Origin: Celoporthe dispersa
Lineage: Eukaryota; Ascomycota; Sordariomycetes; Diaporthales; Cryphonectriaceae
NCBI GenBank assembly: GCA_016584495.1
Contig: WAID01000004.1
Coordinates: forward strand, 124,001 to 188,000
Length of the DNA: 64,000 nt
Direction: 5' to 3'
Below, one piece after another: positions 21,960 to 33,500 of the stretch; position 1 is the first letter of the stretch; each line of letters opens with the position of its first letter. A program made the translations under genes and the position numbers. The notes under the pieces are model-generated. The model was not told where the DNA came from. It was given only the letters and a program-made list of their open reading frames with translations, and searched no databases.

Positions 21960-24806
21960 CAGCCAGACGGGCCACAGAGGGTCGACAGCTTGAGGCGACG
22001 TTCAGCGGTCGCGCCGGGCAGAGGCCATCGGATCAGGAGGGCAGAGCATCGAGATGGAAGCTCAGGAACAAGATTACAGCAGGTAGAGCGCGGAAACAGG
22101 GGCATGTGGCAGAGCAAGAAAGGGTCATACGTACCGGAGCAGCGATTGATTCGTGACCGAACCGACTTGAGTTCCATGGGGGAAAAACGAGAGGAGAATC
22201 TTCCCACTTGCTCCCCGCGGACACGCACCGCTCGCCCTGGTCTTTGTCTTTGTCCGCCCGTCGAAACAGGCTAGACCAGAACAGGAGAGGCGCCGAACAA
22301 GAGAGGCTGACATACCCCTAGGCGTGAGCCGAGGTAATTAATCCATCCTCCTTAATCCCGTCGACAGCCGCCGCCGCCGCCGCTACCGCACAGCTGTGAC
22401 CCGTGCGCTCTTTTTTTCTTTCTCTCTCTTCTTCTTTCCTGTTGAGTATGTGGTGTTCCGTACAGTACGACGAGCCTGATGTCGAGCGTGTGTTCGTCGA
22501 TCAGTTGCGCTCCTGGACGGTCCATGACATATATAACCTTCCCAGTCCCAAGATGAGAGGGAGACGGGAGAGGGATGGAACATGGTGCCACGGCCACCAC
22601 CCGGCTAGAGGCTGCAGTGCTGTCCAGAGATGGTCGTCGGGTCTGAACCCCACCGGCAGTGTCGAGCGAGGAGGAATGGACGGATGGATGGCCGGGCCTA
22701 TTATACCTCAGCGAGGGGCTGGCAGGGCTAAGCGGAGCCGCCGAACACACGCAAGATCAGTACTGTCGTGGTTCGTTCAGCTTCAGCGGCCGGGGCGCAC
22801 AGATTCCAGGCAGCCTACCGCTCGCATGTTATGCAAGATTTGGCGGCACGCCACAAGCGTTTGGGTCTTGTCTCTGCCAGGAGCCGGATGACCAGACCAG
22901 ACCACCCAACCCAGGCCAGATCAGACCAGCCGGTCTTTTTCGAGCCTTCCCTAGCAGGCCAGCCAGCACTCCCTGGCTCAGTTCTGATGCTGCGCTGAGC
23001 GCACAGAAACCTCCCGATGGTGGTGGCGATCATCTGGGAGGCTGCTGGTTGCAAGCCGTGCTTGGTGGATAGATGGGGCCCCCGCTGGGGTAGTGGTGTC
23101 CTGCCGCTTGTGCTGGGTTGTGCTGTGCTGTGTGGTAGGCGGCAGATGGCATTGGCAGCGGGTTGGCGTGCCCCTGGTCAGTAGTCACAGCCCAACCCCA
23201 GCTCGATCCCAGCCCGGTCACTGTCACTTTTGCCCGGGCAGCCTGGGCTTGTGCTGGTGATGAAAACCTGCGACGTTGTTGTGTGGTTGGGGGGAGGGAG
23301 GGGCGGATTTTTCTTCTTCTTCTCTTCCCTCTCCTCATTCTTCTTCGTCTGGATTGCTCTGCTGCCTGCGCGACGGGCTCTGGAGGGCCACATTCCTGCT
23401 CCAGATCATCTCGGTCGGGTCGCTCTCCTCATTCCCCATCTTAGCAGTGGGTGTGTTTTCCTGGTGGTGCGGAGCGGTTGCGTCAGGTCCAGAGTACGAG
23501 CTGGTGGAGGCGATGAGCAGCAACAGTGCGACAACAAGGCGAGACTGAGGGTCTGTGAGATTTTGAGAGCGAAACAGACGGGTGCAGGATGGAAAAGGAG
23601 AGAAAACAGATGAGAAATGAGGGGTGCAAGAGGGACTCTGGCCCAGGTCGAGGAAGTGCCTCGAGGTACTCTTGTACTTCCGTAGTGCCGTACCTCGTGT
23701 GCTCTTACCTAATCAGGGCCCAACCGTGGCGGATGCCGTATGGAAAGTACGTACCACGCACAGTCAGTACGGAGTACTGTGGTGGTAATAAGGCATCAAG
23801 GAGGGAAGCCACGCTTGCAACACCAACAGCCAAAAGCAACTTCTCTCACAGAGGTGTGTCTGTTCTAACCCCAACGGGCCAATCATCATCAGTCATCCGT
23901 CCATTTTGATAGGTCGTCTTAAGCCACCATGATGCATCCATCCCATAGAAGAGAGATGCTTTTTTGCCCCTTTGATTTCTGATCATCTGCGGTCCGTCCT
24001 TTTTTGGGTTCTTTTTCTTTTCTTCTTTCTCTTTTCTTGGTCGTGTACGGCCAACCATACGGTGGGGTCCAGAACAGGCTGTGATAGGAATGAGCTGTAT
24101 TACCAGGTAGCACCTGCCAAAGTAGCAAACTACCCTTGACAGGGAAAGGGACCAGCCCAGGTGCTGCATTCTGGATATTTGCCTGACACAGGTTTGGTAC
24201 GCTTCCTCTAGGCATCATACTACGTATACCCACATTGCTTCTCTTTAGACGTCCAAAAGGAAAAAAAATTGACAATGGGCCCTCCTTTCTTCTACCTTCA
24301 ATTAAACACAAACTCTTCTACGATTGGAGGACACCACGGAGAGATAGAAAGATCATCGCAGGGGCTTCTAGAGCCAGAGGTTGACTGGATCTCGAGGCTG
24401 GACGGTTGCACCGCCCTGCAGTAGCTACTGCTAACTTCTGACCTCTGATCGTGAAAGGGACACCGCGATAAGATCGAATGCCTGGACCGTCGTGTCAACG
24501 TCAAGGCGGACTAGACAACCCACCTGCCGATGCTCGCAAGCAGGTGGCGCAGTCCAAGGGATCTCGGGGTTGTCTGCACAATTTCATCAACTTACAGCCT
24601 CAACCCGCAGTGCTCTCTTGTTGCTGCCCTTGCGGATCAAGGTAGACAGAAACACATATCTGTATATCGTCGTCTGCCCTCGTGGAAAACTGCACTGTGG
24701 CTAGCTGGAGGCCAACAGGCAGACCAGACATTGTTCTGTTGTTCGAGTACGGGCTGGGAGGATCTCCGGTCTTGCAGGTGTGAACAGGGCGATCCGAATG
24801 AGGCGT

Positions 24807-25789
24807 TTAGATGTGCTGGCCGCCGTCTGCAAGAACAGGAGACAACGAAAGCGTTAGCAACAAGGCCAGAGCCTCGGGCACAAGCACGCGATACCACCCA
24901 AGGAAGAGGGCTTCCTCTCACCAATAACCACCGTCGTCCCGTTCGCATAATCCGCCCTCACAAGATACAGGTACGCTTCCGCCACATCCTCGGGCCACCC
25001 CACAAATCCAACACTCAGCTCCCGCGCGCCCCTCGCCCACACCTCCTCCTGTACCTCGCGCGAGTATCCCTGCTTGTCCCACAGCTCCGTCCGACACAGG
25101 CCCGGCGCCACCGTGTTGACGCGGACCCTCCTGCCCGCCAGCTCGAGCGCCAGACCCTGGGTCAGCGACAGCAGCCCGCCGTTCAGCGCACCCCCGACCG
25201 CCGTGCTTTGGCTGGCCCTCAGCCCAGCTACACCCGCCGTCAGCGTCAGCGAGCCGCCCGGCGTGACGATGTCGTCGTGCGCGGCGATAGCTTTGGCCAC
25301 CACGACGCTACCCCAGAACTTCACGCCGAAGAGGTGTCTCGCATCGGTCAGGTCTGCTGCCGCGAGAGGGCCGCGGATGGTTCCGTCGACGGAGGTGAAG
25401 ATGATGTGGTCGAAGGGCGCGGCGGTGCGCAGGACGTTCGTGAAGGCGGCCTCGTCGCGGATGTCGCCTGTGTGGCCCTTGACGGGAGGAGGTGGAGGGG
25501 TGGAGGCTTCGACCGACGAAGGGCGGGAAGCGTTGAGGCGGTCCACGGCGTCGGTGACGTGAGCTTGTTGGCTCGAGATGATGGTGATCTGGGCGCCGTG
25601 TTCGAGGAGGACGCGAGCTGTACCGAAGCCGATGCTAGTTAGGAGAGAAAAGGGTCGGCCGGGTCAGCCTTGTCTGTGTCCGGACAGAGCAGGGGTGAAA
25701 GCATGTATGTACCCGGAGGTGCCTCCTATAACGGCGATTCTCTTCCCCACGAGCTTGTCTCGACTCGAGGGCCTCGTCATGATCGTCAT
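24807..25789 (-). CDS. Short-chain dehydrogenase/reductase-like protein, atypical active site
   Basis: 269-residue Rossmann-fold protein. Exons are 25789-25713, 25634-24922 and a tiny last exon 24826-24807. Introns are 25635-25712 (GTACAT...CTAACTAG) and 24827-24921 (GTGAGA...TTGCAG, with GCTAAC branch). Splicing builds the dinucleotide motif GGTSGIGFGTARVLLEHGA across the first junction and the C-terminus VVIDGGQHI across the second. Other SDR landmarks are HIIFTSVDG in the strand 4 region and RVRVNTVAPGLCRTELW. The usual catalytic YxxxK is not visible: the corresponding segment reads SQSTAVGGALNGGLLS, lacking both Tyr and Lys. It may belong to the fungal SDR subgroup with a degenerate active site, or act as a binding protein. 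Substrate unknown. Confidence 0.85.
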
Positions 25790-27966
25790 GGCGCACGCAC
25801 CTGGAGGGCTTGCCTGACGAGGTGTCCTCGGCGGCTTCTGACCAGACGATGGAGACAATGACAGTACGGGCGCCAGATGTCACAGTGCCGAGGACTGATC
25901 AACCAGGGAAAAAAAAACATAGCCCTCTGTTGCTGAGAGAGAGGACCACCATCTTCAGCTCTTCCGCCACCATCAAAGAGGGGGAGGGGCCCAGGGAAGG
26001 TTTTGTACCCCGAACGACACGATGGATGCCAAGCATCGCGTTCGCGCCAGTTCAGCCGAGTCGACAGCCACAGCCCTCCTCCTCCGGCCTTTCAAACGCC
26101 CACGGCACGGGTCATTCTTTTTTGGTCTGCCGACGGTACAAGAGGAAGGCCTGCAGCTGCTGTGGTATGCGGGAAAAAAACTAGCTGGTCCATGTCTGTC
26201 TGACGGCGCGTGAGAAAGCGGTGGAGGAGGCTGGAGGGTCTTGGCAAGATGCACGCCGCCAAGGACGATGCCGCCCACCCTCCTTCTCAAGCACTGGGGA
26301 GAGTCGATTGGGCATTTGCTGCAGCAATGATCAGCGGACGAGATGGCTGTTCGTCAAGATCTACATACAGCACTGTACATCCACTCAGGCGGGATCGCAG
26401 CAAGGGCGGCAGCTGGCGGAGGAGTGTTGGCGGATCCCCACACCGGCACATGCATGCTGTGCCCTTTTTGCCCCGGCCCCAGAACCATCTTGTCCAGGCT
26501 ACTGCATGCCAAGGAGGGCGAGATTCTGCCACTCGATCAGAGGGCAACAGCGCGCGAGGTGTGCCGTGCTAAGCCCGTGGTCTAGAAGAAGACACGACAT
26601 GAATGCAGAGTAGGAGGGCTACTTGTTGGGAACAGTCAAGCTGCCCTCTGCTCTACAGACTTAAACAGCATCGACAACCAGCATCCAATCAGTACTATCA
26701 CTCCTGTGCTACAGTATGAAACGTGCCTTACAGAATCCCCAACCAAGCTTCGGCGCCAAACGTCAACACGCAGATCTGCCGTCTCCAGCGGCACTATGGG
26801 CGTACTGTGTAATAAGCTTGTCTCTAGGGCGTGGGGAAGAGAAAGAAAAAAAAAAGGCCGGGTCCTTGATAGATGGGATGTAACTGTACGGTACTATGGT
26901 AGCGTTCTGCAGTGGCCCCCCTGAGCTTGAAACTATGCTCCAGCGGCGGGCGGGGCGCTGCCGTTTCGTGCAGGGCCAGCAGAATCACGAGCGTTTGTCC
27001 TGTTCAAGATCCTTTCAATTTGCGATACTTGGGTGAGTAATAATAGTTGTCGTCTCTATTGTATAAGTCTTTTCATTTGCTACAAGAAGGAAGAAGATGT
27101 GGTATGTTCCCGTTTTTTCTCTTTTTCTTCTGCTTCTTTTTCTCTTTCAAGCATTGTCAGTCTAGGCCTCTTCATCAAAGACAGCTCGCAGCCACCTCAC
27201 AAGCGCTGTGTAGGAAGAGCAATGAAGACAGAGCATCTTCAAGCACGAACACGCAGACAGTCGATGCCATCAAGATACTTTAGTCCATTCTGGTGGGTAG
27301 GAAGAACTGGTTCCTTCCTTAATACCCCCCCCGGCAACCTGAATCTGGCCGTGCATGGATCACCACAAGGGATTTGGGACTTTTCATACTACACGGCAAA
27401 TATCAGAGAACGGCTTAATTGTATACTGGCTCTCGATATTACCTGGATGTTGTATAGCCCTGCACAGTATACTATAGAACCTCATTTTAAGGGTACTCAT
27501 ACGAGGCTAATCTGCCCTGTACACGTCCCCAGTTCGTGTGGCGTTCCGGGGGGGAGGGGGGAGGGACAAGCAATTTGTCGCCCTTGAAACGCGCGACTCG
27601 CCTGGGATCGCCCACCTCTTCCCGCTTTTGGGTCTTTAACCGCCATCGTCTCGTCTCGAGTCTGTTTGAGCCTCATCCCGACCCCCCGTCGTCTCCAGAT
27701 GCGCCAATGATCGTGGTCCGCCCAGCAAGATGGTGGAAAAGGCAAAAACGTCGTCTTTTCTCCCTCTTTCTTCTCTTTCTCTTCTCTCCTTCCTCTTGGA
27801 CTCTGGAAGGCGGCTCCGGAGCTCACCTCGACCAAGACAATAAACTTTCACGCTGGACGGTTTTTTCCTTTCGTTTCTTTTATTGAAAAAAAAATTAAAA
27901 CAAGGAGAGAGACAGGCAACTGGTTCTTTGCCATACTAATTATTTTTATACTCCTATACCGACATA
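25790..27966. other. Intergenic, no recognisable gene
   Basis: 2.2 kb between the divergent SDR and UstYa-like genes, so it includes both promoters. A pyrimidine-rich stretch (27755-27800) lies about 170-210 bases before the UstYa-like ATG, and an A-rich block (27886-27900) follows. I looked here for a small repeat-containing RiPP precursor with Lys-Arg sites and found none. Confidence 0.45.
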
Positions 27967-28980
27967 ATGGCCTCCCACAAGTATGAGACCGTCCAGCTCA
28001 ACGCGGAAGAGCATGACCACGACCACAGCTCGAGGTCCAGCACCGAGGTCGAGTCGCTGATGGGCGAGGAGGTGAAGTCGTCGTGGCAGGCACAACAGAT
28101 GCAGAGGAAGTCCAAGAGGCAGACGCTGCGCAGCATCCTCAGCTCCTCGCGGTGGATGCTAGACACGACGTTGCTCCTCATCATCCTCGCCTTGTTGGTC
28201 CGGAACCAGATGAAGGAAGAGCCGACAGAACAGTGGCAGGTGGTGGGCGACATGACGGGTGTCGGGCCAAGATGTCGGTTGCTCATGAGACATACAAGGA
28301 CTCTTGAGAAAGGAGCGCTAACGTTTGTCTCATTTATGTAGTCAACCAAAAGCTTACACGGTTTGAGTACGACACCTCGTACGCGCCGATGAACACATCT
28401 GAGTTCTTCACCGATGAGGTTCTGCAGAAGTGGAACAACCTCATGCCTGGTACGGACGACCAGTCTTCTTTTCCTTCTCCGGCATGACCAGCTACTGACA
28501 ACCATCTTTTCTATCAGTTGGCATGGGCTTCCAGTGGGTTAACGACACCTACAAGTACAACAACCTCCCACACCCCATCCAGTGGTACGAGGGCATGACC
28601 GTCTTCACGACCTCCGTGACGCACCAGATTCACTGCCTGGTACGTCTCTTGCGTGATCACTTGTTTATCATCACTGCCGTTCCCGCTGTTAACAGGGCTA
28701 AAACCTTCTCCAGTACACCATCGCCCAGACCTACTCAGGTCTCTCCTCGGGCCACCCGATCCCAGAGGACCACCACTGGCACATGATCCACTGCATAGCC
28801 TACATGCGCCAGGCGGTGCTGTGCGCCGCCGACACCGCCCTCGAGGGTAAAGCCACCACGTTCCCCGACGACAACTCTGGCAGCGACGGCTGGGACGCCA
28901 CGCACGTGTGCAAGGACTATGATCAGGTCAAGACGTACCTGGAGAGCGTGCGAGCGTACGACGACCAGCTGATCTACTGA
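27967..28980 (+). CDS. UstYa-family (DUF3328) protein, probable membrane-bound oxidase
   Basis: 267-residue protein from four exons: 27967-28273, 28342-28449, 28518-28639, 28714-28980. The first donor is GTCGGT, weaker than the GTACGG and GTACGT that follow. After an acidic/His-rich cytosolic tail there is one transmembrane helix (WMLDTTLLLIILALLV, about residues 60-78). The lumenal domain holds both family signatures, HQIHC at the end of exon 3 and HMIHC in exon 4, separated as in the HxxHC-x(n)-HxxHC pattern. It also has TSEFFTDEVLQKW and MTVFTTSVTH. Characterised relatives (UstYa/UstYb, CctO-type) catalyse copper-dependent oxidative cyclisation or chlorination/hydroxylation of peptides in fungal RiPP and related pathways. 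No precursor peptide or core synthase is adjacent, so its substrate is unknown. Confidence 0.9.
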
Positions 28981-30985
28981 GACGTGGAGCAAGAACCTTC
29001 TCGGATTGGTGGTGGGTCGGCCCAGTCCTAGCATGGCATTTTCACGGCGTCCAGGGAGGGCAGCAAAATTGGACAAGCTGTCTAGTCACTTACTCTTCAC
29101 AAAGCGTAGTACATATATAAATACCTTTCCAGAACGGCTTTTTGAGAGTCTGCTTTTTTTTTTTTTTTTTGGTTATTTGATGTCCACCGCAAGCATCGAT
29201 GTCTGGTTTTTTTGGTTTTTTTTTTGTGTTGCTTATATCGATATCGGGTACTTGCAGCGTCCGGCTCGGGGCAGCCAGTCATTGCAATGTCCGTCACCCA
29301 CAGACTCCATCTCTGGTGTTTCCTATGCCACGTGGTACTTGTGATCTGGCACCAATACTATGTTCACTTTACCCTTGACGCACTTGGCGGCAGCACAAAA
29401 GAATACATACAAATCTCTGGGTAGGTACTACCAGAGAGACACACCCCATGACCTTGACCCTAGGGGCCGAGAGGACACAGCTTATTTTCAAACTTGACAG
29501 CTCGAAGAAAGAGTGATGACTGGTTAGCCGACCTGCAGACGTGGCTGTGCAACTTGGTGCGCGCATTACATACAGCAGAGTGTTGTTTTCTATGACAGAT
29601 CGTCTAGACGAAGAAGCTGGGCTGACAAGTCAATCCAATGCTCCCCGGCCATTTTGGGTGTGAGCTGGCAGCCTCCACCAACAAGAACACGCGAATGCAC
29701 AGTACATGGAAATGCATCAGAGCAGAATGCATTCACTCCACATGCACAACCCCTGTATTCAGGTACATGACTTTTTGGCCCGTGCAAGTGGTAGCGAGTG
29801 TGATAATTATAGGATTCTAAGTAGCGTTGGGAGGCGGTATGCTTGTTTTAACCTCTTGTAGCATGATGAGAGCTACCGGAAGTTGGGACGCAGCCACATG
29901 GCACCAACTGCTGCACAGTACTTACTGCCACTCTCCCCCGGACGGGGGCGGTCTGGAGCCCAGCGACTCTACTATGCACTCACAGTTCTTCTACGATGTA
30001 GGGATACGCCCGCTCATGCTGGTCAGATGCGAACCTCGGACGTAGCATACGAGTTCCCGCAGGATCTGAAGGAGACAGCCGTGCGCCACCTGAGCCACGA
30101 GGAAAAGGGCGGCGGCCGCCTTGTACTATGTAGAACGATCGATCCCATTATGCAGGCAGACAAAAGTTCGAACCAGAGAAGCCGGAGAGGAGGCGAAGCG
30201 ACGCTGTGGATCCCCCTGGCCGCTGCAGTTGGTCATCTTTTTTTTTCAGCCCCTCAAGCCGCCTCTGCAGCTGCAGGGAAGGGGATGGGGGACCACTGGA
30301 CCGGCCAGGGTGGCTATTGGCTTCATCGGGGGGCTGGAGCCCACAACAGCAGCGCGTTGGTTGGTAGCACTGCAGGGAGCTGTTTGACACATCCCTGGAG
30401 GGCCATTCCAACAACAGACAACCAGGCTCCAGCGAGCAGGATGTCCTGGCTGCCTGCAGAAAACGCAAAGAAGAAGAAGAAGAAGAAGAAAAAAAGACGC
30501 ACAGAGAGACAGGTCCGGCCGTTGTTCCCGGCCTTTGCTGGGGAGAGAGAGAGGCGCTGCGAGGGTGCAGCATGCCCACGCTGGATACCCCGTTTTCTGA
30601 CGTGTCTGGCGGCGCGGTGGTGCCTTGCGCGCGTGTGTTTCTGGATGTGGTGGCACTACAGCTGGTCGTACAGCGGAATCGAATCCTGGCTCTTGGAGGA
30701 ATTTAAGTCTCTTTTTTTCTGTGCCTTTCTCTCCCTCCCTGAGGGCTGGGGGGCGAATAGTAAATAAATAATTGAGTGATCATGTATATAGGACTCTCTG
30801 TCTCTCTCCCCTCCTTCTCTTTCTCTGTCCTCCAGTTCTGAACTTTACTTCTGAGTTTGTCTGCTCGTGGCTTTTACTGCCTACCCTCAATCTCTAATTA
30901 TCCGCAAAGAATCTTCTAAGCTGACAGGCAAAGAAGAAGAAGGGGGAAGAAGAAAAAAAAACAAGACACTCACAATCGTCAAACT
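28981..30985. other. Intergenic, no recognisable gene
   Basis: 2.0 kb between two + strand genes. It holds simple tracts (17-T run 29154-29170; AAG repeats 30467-30495; CT-rich 30796-30832 just upstream of the protease). A 294-codon frame at 29883-30767 is low-complexity and not credible. Confidence 0.45.
29154..29170. repeat. Poly(T) run, 17 bases
   Basis: T-run about 175 bases after the UstYa-like stop codon, probably in its 3' flank. Confidence 0.9.
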
Positions 30986-33309
30986 ATGGTGCACCTCACA
31001 CAATTTGCAGCGCTTCTTGCGCTTCCGAGGGCTATTGTCGCCTTGGACACTCGGGCGGCACAGGGCTCCTCCTCCTCCATTACTGGGCCTGGCTTTGTTC
31101 ATACACCTCTCAAGAGGGCAGACGTCTCTGCAGGCGTCGAGAGGAGAAGGTCGGGAGGCGGCAGAGCAGCCTCAAGCTCAAAGATGGGTTCTGCTGCCGT
31201 CGGGAATCTGTATGTTACCAGTACTCCGCGCTTACCCCCCCCCCCCAGTGTTTTATCTTGTTCCGAGATGGGAAAATGGCCAATTGTTAATATGGAAACC
31301 CAAAACGCTTCACCGTCACAGGCAGCGAAGATACTCAATCAACATCACGGTCGGGGGACAGGACACCATGCTCATGATCGACACCGGGAGCTCCGAGCTC
31401 TGGGTCAACCCCAACTGCTCCCAGGCCCAGGAGTCGGTGTCGCTGGGCAGTGACTTTTTGTCGGACGAGTTCTGTCGGGGCGTGGGACAATATGATCCGG
31501 CGTCTTCCAAGACGTCCAAGAGCCAGGGGTCTTACAACACGCTCTCTTATGGCGACTCGAGCGAGACCATACTTGATTATTATACGGACACGGTCGAGGT
31601 GGCCGGCCTGGCCATCGACAAGCAGCAATTGTAAGTTTCCTCCTCCCCCCTTGGTGTATGCAACAAGAATTGCGAGAATCTAATTTTTTTTCTCTTCCTT
31701 CTTGTTTCTCCTCAGCGGCGTGACTTCGTCATCCAGCGGCGTTGCCATTGGGATTCTCGGACTGGCTCCCAACAGCTGGTACGGATACAACAACACGCCG
31801 CCTACGGACAACAGCGAGCTTAACGCACTGCTTAGCAATGCCAGCTACGAACTGCCGCTGGCCAACATGGCCTCGCAGGGTCTCATCAACCGCGCGGCCT
31901 TCAGCCTGGTGCGTATCTTTATGAACCACCCCCTATTATCATTATCATCATCATTATATCACATTCATTACACACTGATACCTCTTTCCCCTCTCCTCTC
32001 TTGTCATTCATATTTCATACATGAATTACCCTTTTTTTCTCTCTTCTTCTTTTCCTTCCCCTACGAGGCTGACTTGATATGGATCCGCAGGACCTCCGCG
32101 ACGACTCCGACACCGAGGGATCCCTCATCTTCGGTGGCATCGACAAGGGCAAGTTCTCAGACGAGCTGCTGGACCTGCGGCCGCACACATTTCCCCAGCA
32201 GTACGGCGACTACACGTGGCCCATCTACTCGTACAACGTCTCGGTCACCAGCGTGGGCGTTACCACGGCGGCGGAGAAGAAGACCCTCAGCGCGTCCTCG
32301 TACAGCTTCTACGCGCTCCTGGACTCGGGCACGCCCAACAACATCATCCCCACGGGGTTTCTCGAGCCCATCTGCGAGGCGTTCGGGGCGCAGTTCGACA
32401 GCACCAACGAGATCTGCGTCGTGCCCTGCGCCACGAGGAACGCGGGCCTGGGGGCGGTGGAGTTTGGCTTTGACGGCACGTCGGGGGGCGTGATCAGCAA
32501 CTACTACCGCAATATCGTCTACGAGACCAACATTGTCGACTACGCCCTCATGCTCGACACGACCGTCGCCGAGATAGCCAAGAACATCAACCTGACGGGC
32601 ATCCTGTCGGCCGAGGACATGAAGAACCTCAACATGTTCAACGGCCTCAGCGACGTAGACGACGATGTCACCAGCGCGGACCAGAGCGACGGGTCGATCC
32701 CCACCATCTGCTACCTCAACACGTTCACGTCGGACGACCCGGGCTCGTGGATCCTGGGCGCGCCCATGCTGCGGGATGCGTATGCCGTGTTTGACTGGGA
32801 GACGCCCCAGGTCTACTTGGGCCAGGCGGCGGACTGTGGCTCGGACGTGGTCGCCTTCGGGAAGGGCTCGGGCTCGGATGCCATTCCTACGACTGGGAAC
32901 TGTGATGCGGAGCGGCCGACCTATGTCAGCCTGGCGGATGCCACCGCGTCGGCGGCTGCGTCCTCTAGCGGGAGCTCCAGCTCGTCATCATCATCTTCTT
33001 CTTCTTCTTCGTCTTCCTCTTCTTCTTCCTCCAACAACAACAACAAGTCCACCGGCTCGGCGTCTGTGAGCATCGGCGTGGGCGTGGGCGCTGCAGCAGC
33101 CGGAGTGGTTGTCCTCGGGAGCGGAGTGTTTATCTGGAGGAGGCTCCTGGCCAGCAAGGCGAGATCCATCCCCCCTCGCTGGTGGTGCGGACAGGGAGAT
33201 AGCGCCGGCGGATGAAGCAAAGATGCCTCTTGCGCCCGAGTCGACCGAGGAGTATGGAAGGCTGAGCCAGGTGCAGACACGTTATGACAGCCCGGCGTAC
33301 GATCCCTAG
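30986..33309 (+). CDS. Secreted, membrane-anchored pepsin-family (A1) aspartic protease, one frame break
   Basis: Aspartic endopeptidase entering the secretory pathway, resembling yapsin/OpsB-type cell-surface proteases. Exons are 30986-31209, 31322-31630, 31716-31908 and 32091-33309. It has a signal peptide (MVHLTQFAALLALPRAIVA) and a propeptide with a Lys-Arg site (TPLKR). The first catalytic motif is MIDTGSSELW and the second LLDSGTPNNIIP; between them lie GILGLAPNSWYGY and SLIFGGIDKGKF. The C-terminus is a long Ser run followed by a transmembrane helix (GVGAAAAGVVVLGSGVFIW) and a short basic stop-transfer. The written frame ends at 33213-33215. Removing one C from the C6 run 33170-33175 moves into the frame ending at 33307-33309, giving a plausible cytosolic tail (EEYGRLSQVQTRYDSPAYDP) and 647 residues. 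Confidence 0.88.
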
Positions 33310-33500
33310 AACAGCTGTGAGGACTGTGAGGACTGAGGGCTGTGAAGGAGGATGAATGAGACAGAAAGAGAAAGACATGATGGTAGACTTCTGCTACACA
33401 AATACGAAATCTTAAACTAAACAAATATGATCTTGTCCTGCACAGATATCGAATGACTGGATACAAACTTGTTTCATTTTTCTCAAGAGACATCACACGC

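Larger units (their letters stand above)
20706..24806. other. 4.1-kb region without a recognisable protein gene
   Basis: This lies upstream of SWI1 and downstream of the SDR gene. Reading frames here are short, overlapping on both strands and compositionally random. The stretch is rich in simple sequence: five tandem GCGAT units (21063-21087), A-rich blocks (21429-21440, 21540-21590, 21670-21720), an 18-A run (21942-21959), TAGTATG repeats near 21836-21854 and a CGAGGTAC/GTACCTCG inverted repeat (23662-23697). A long SWI1 promoter/5' leader, non-coding transcripts, or both are the likeliest content. Confidence 0.45.

Noticed and set aside
22403..22891. 162-codon plus-strand frame upstream of SWI1
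   Set aside because: Overlapped by other random frames on both strands; no conserved motif or splice context.
24530..25642. 370-codon plus-strand open frame
   Set aside because: Antisense shadow of the GC-rich SDR gene; Arg/Gln/Pro-rich with no family motif.
29883..30767. 294-codon plus-strand open frame near the UstYa-like gene
   Set aside because: Low-complexity Lys run from AAG repeats, many Trp/Arg/Gly, no signal peptide and no repeated core with Lys-Arg sites; not a credible RiPP precursor.
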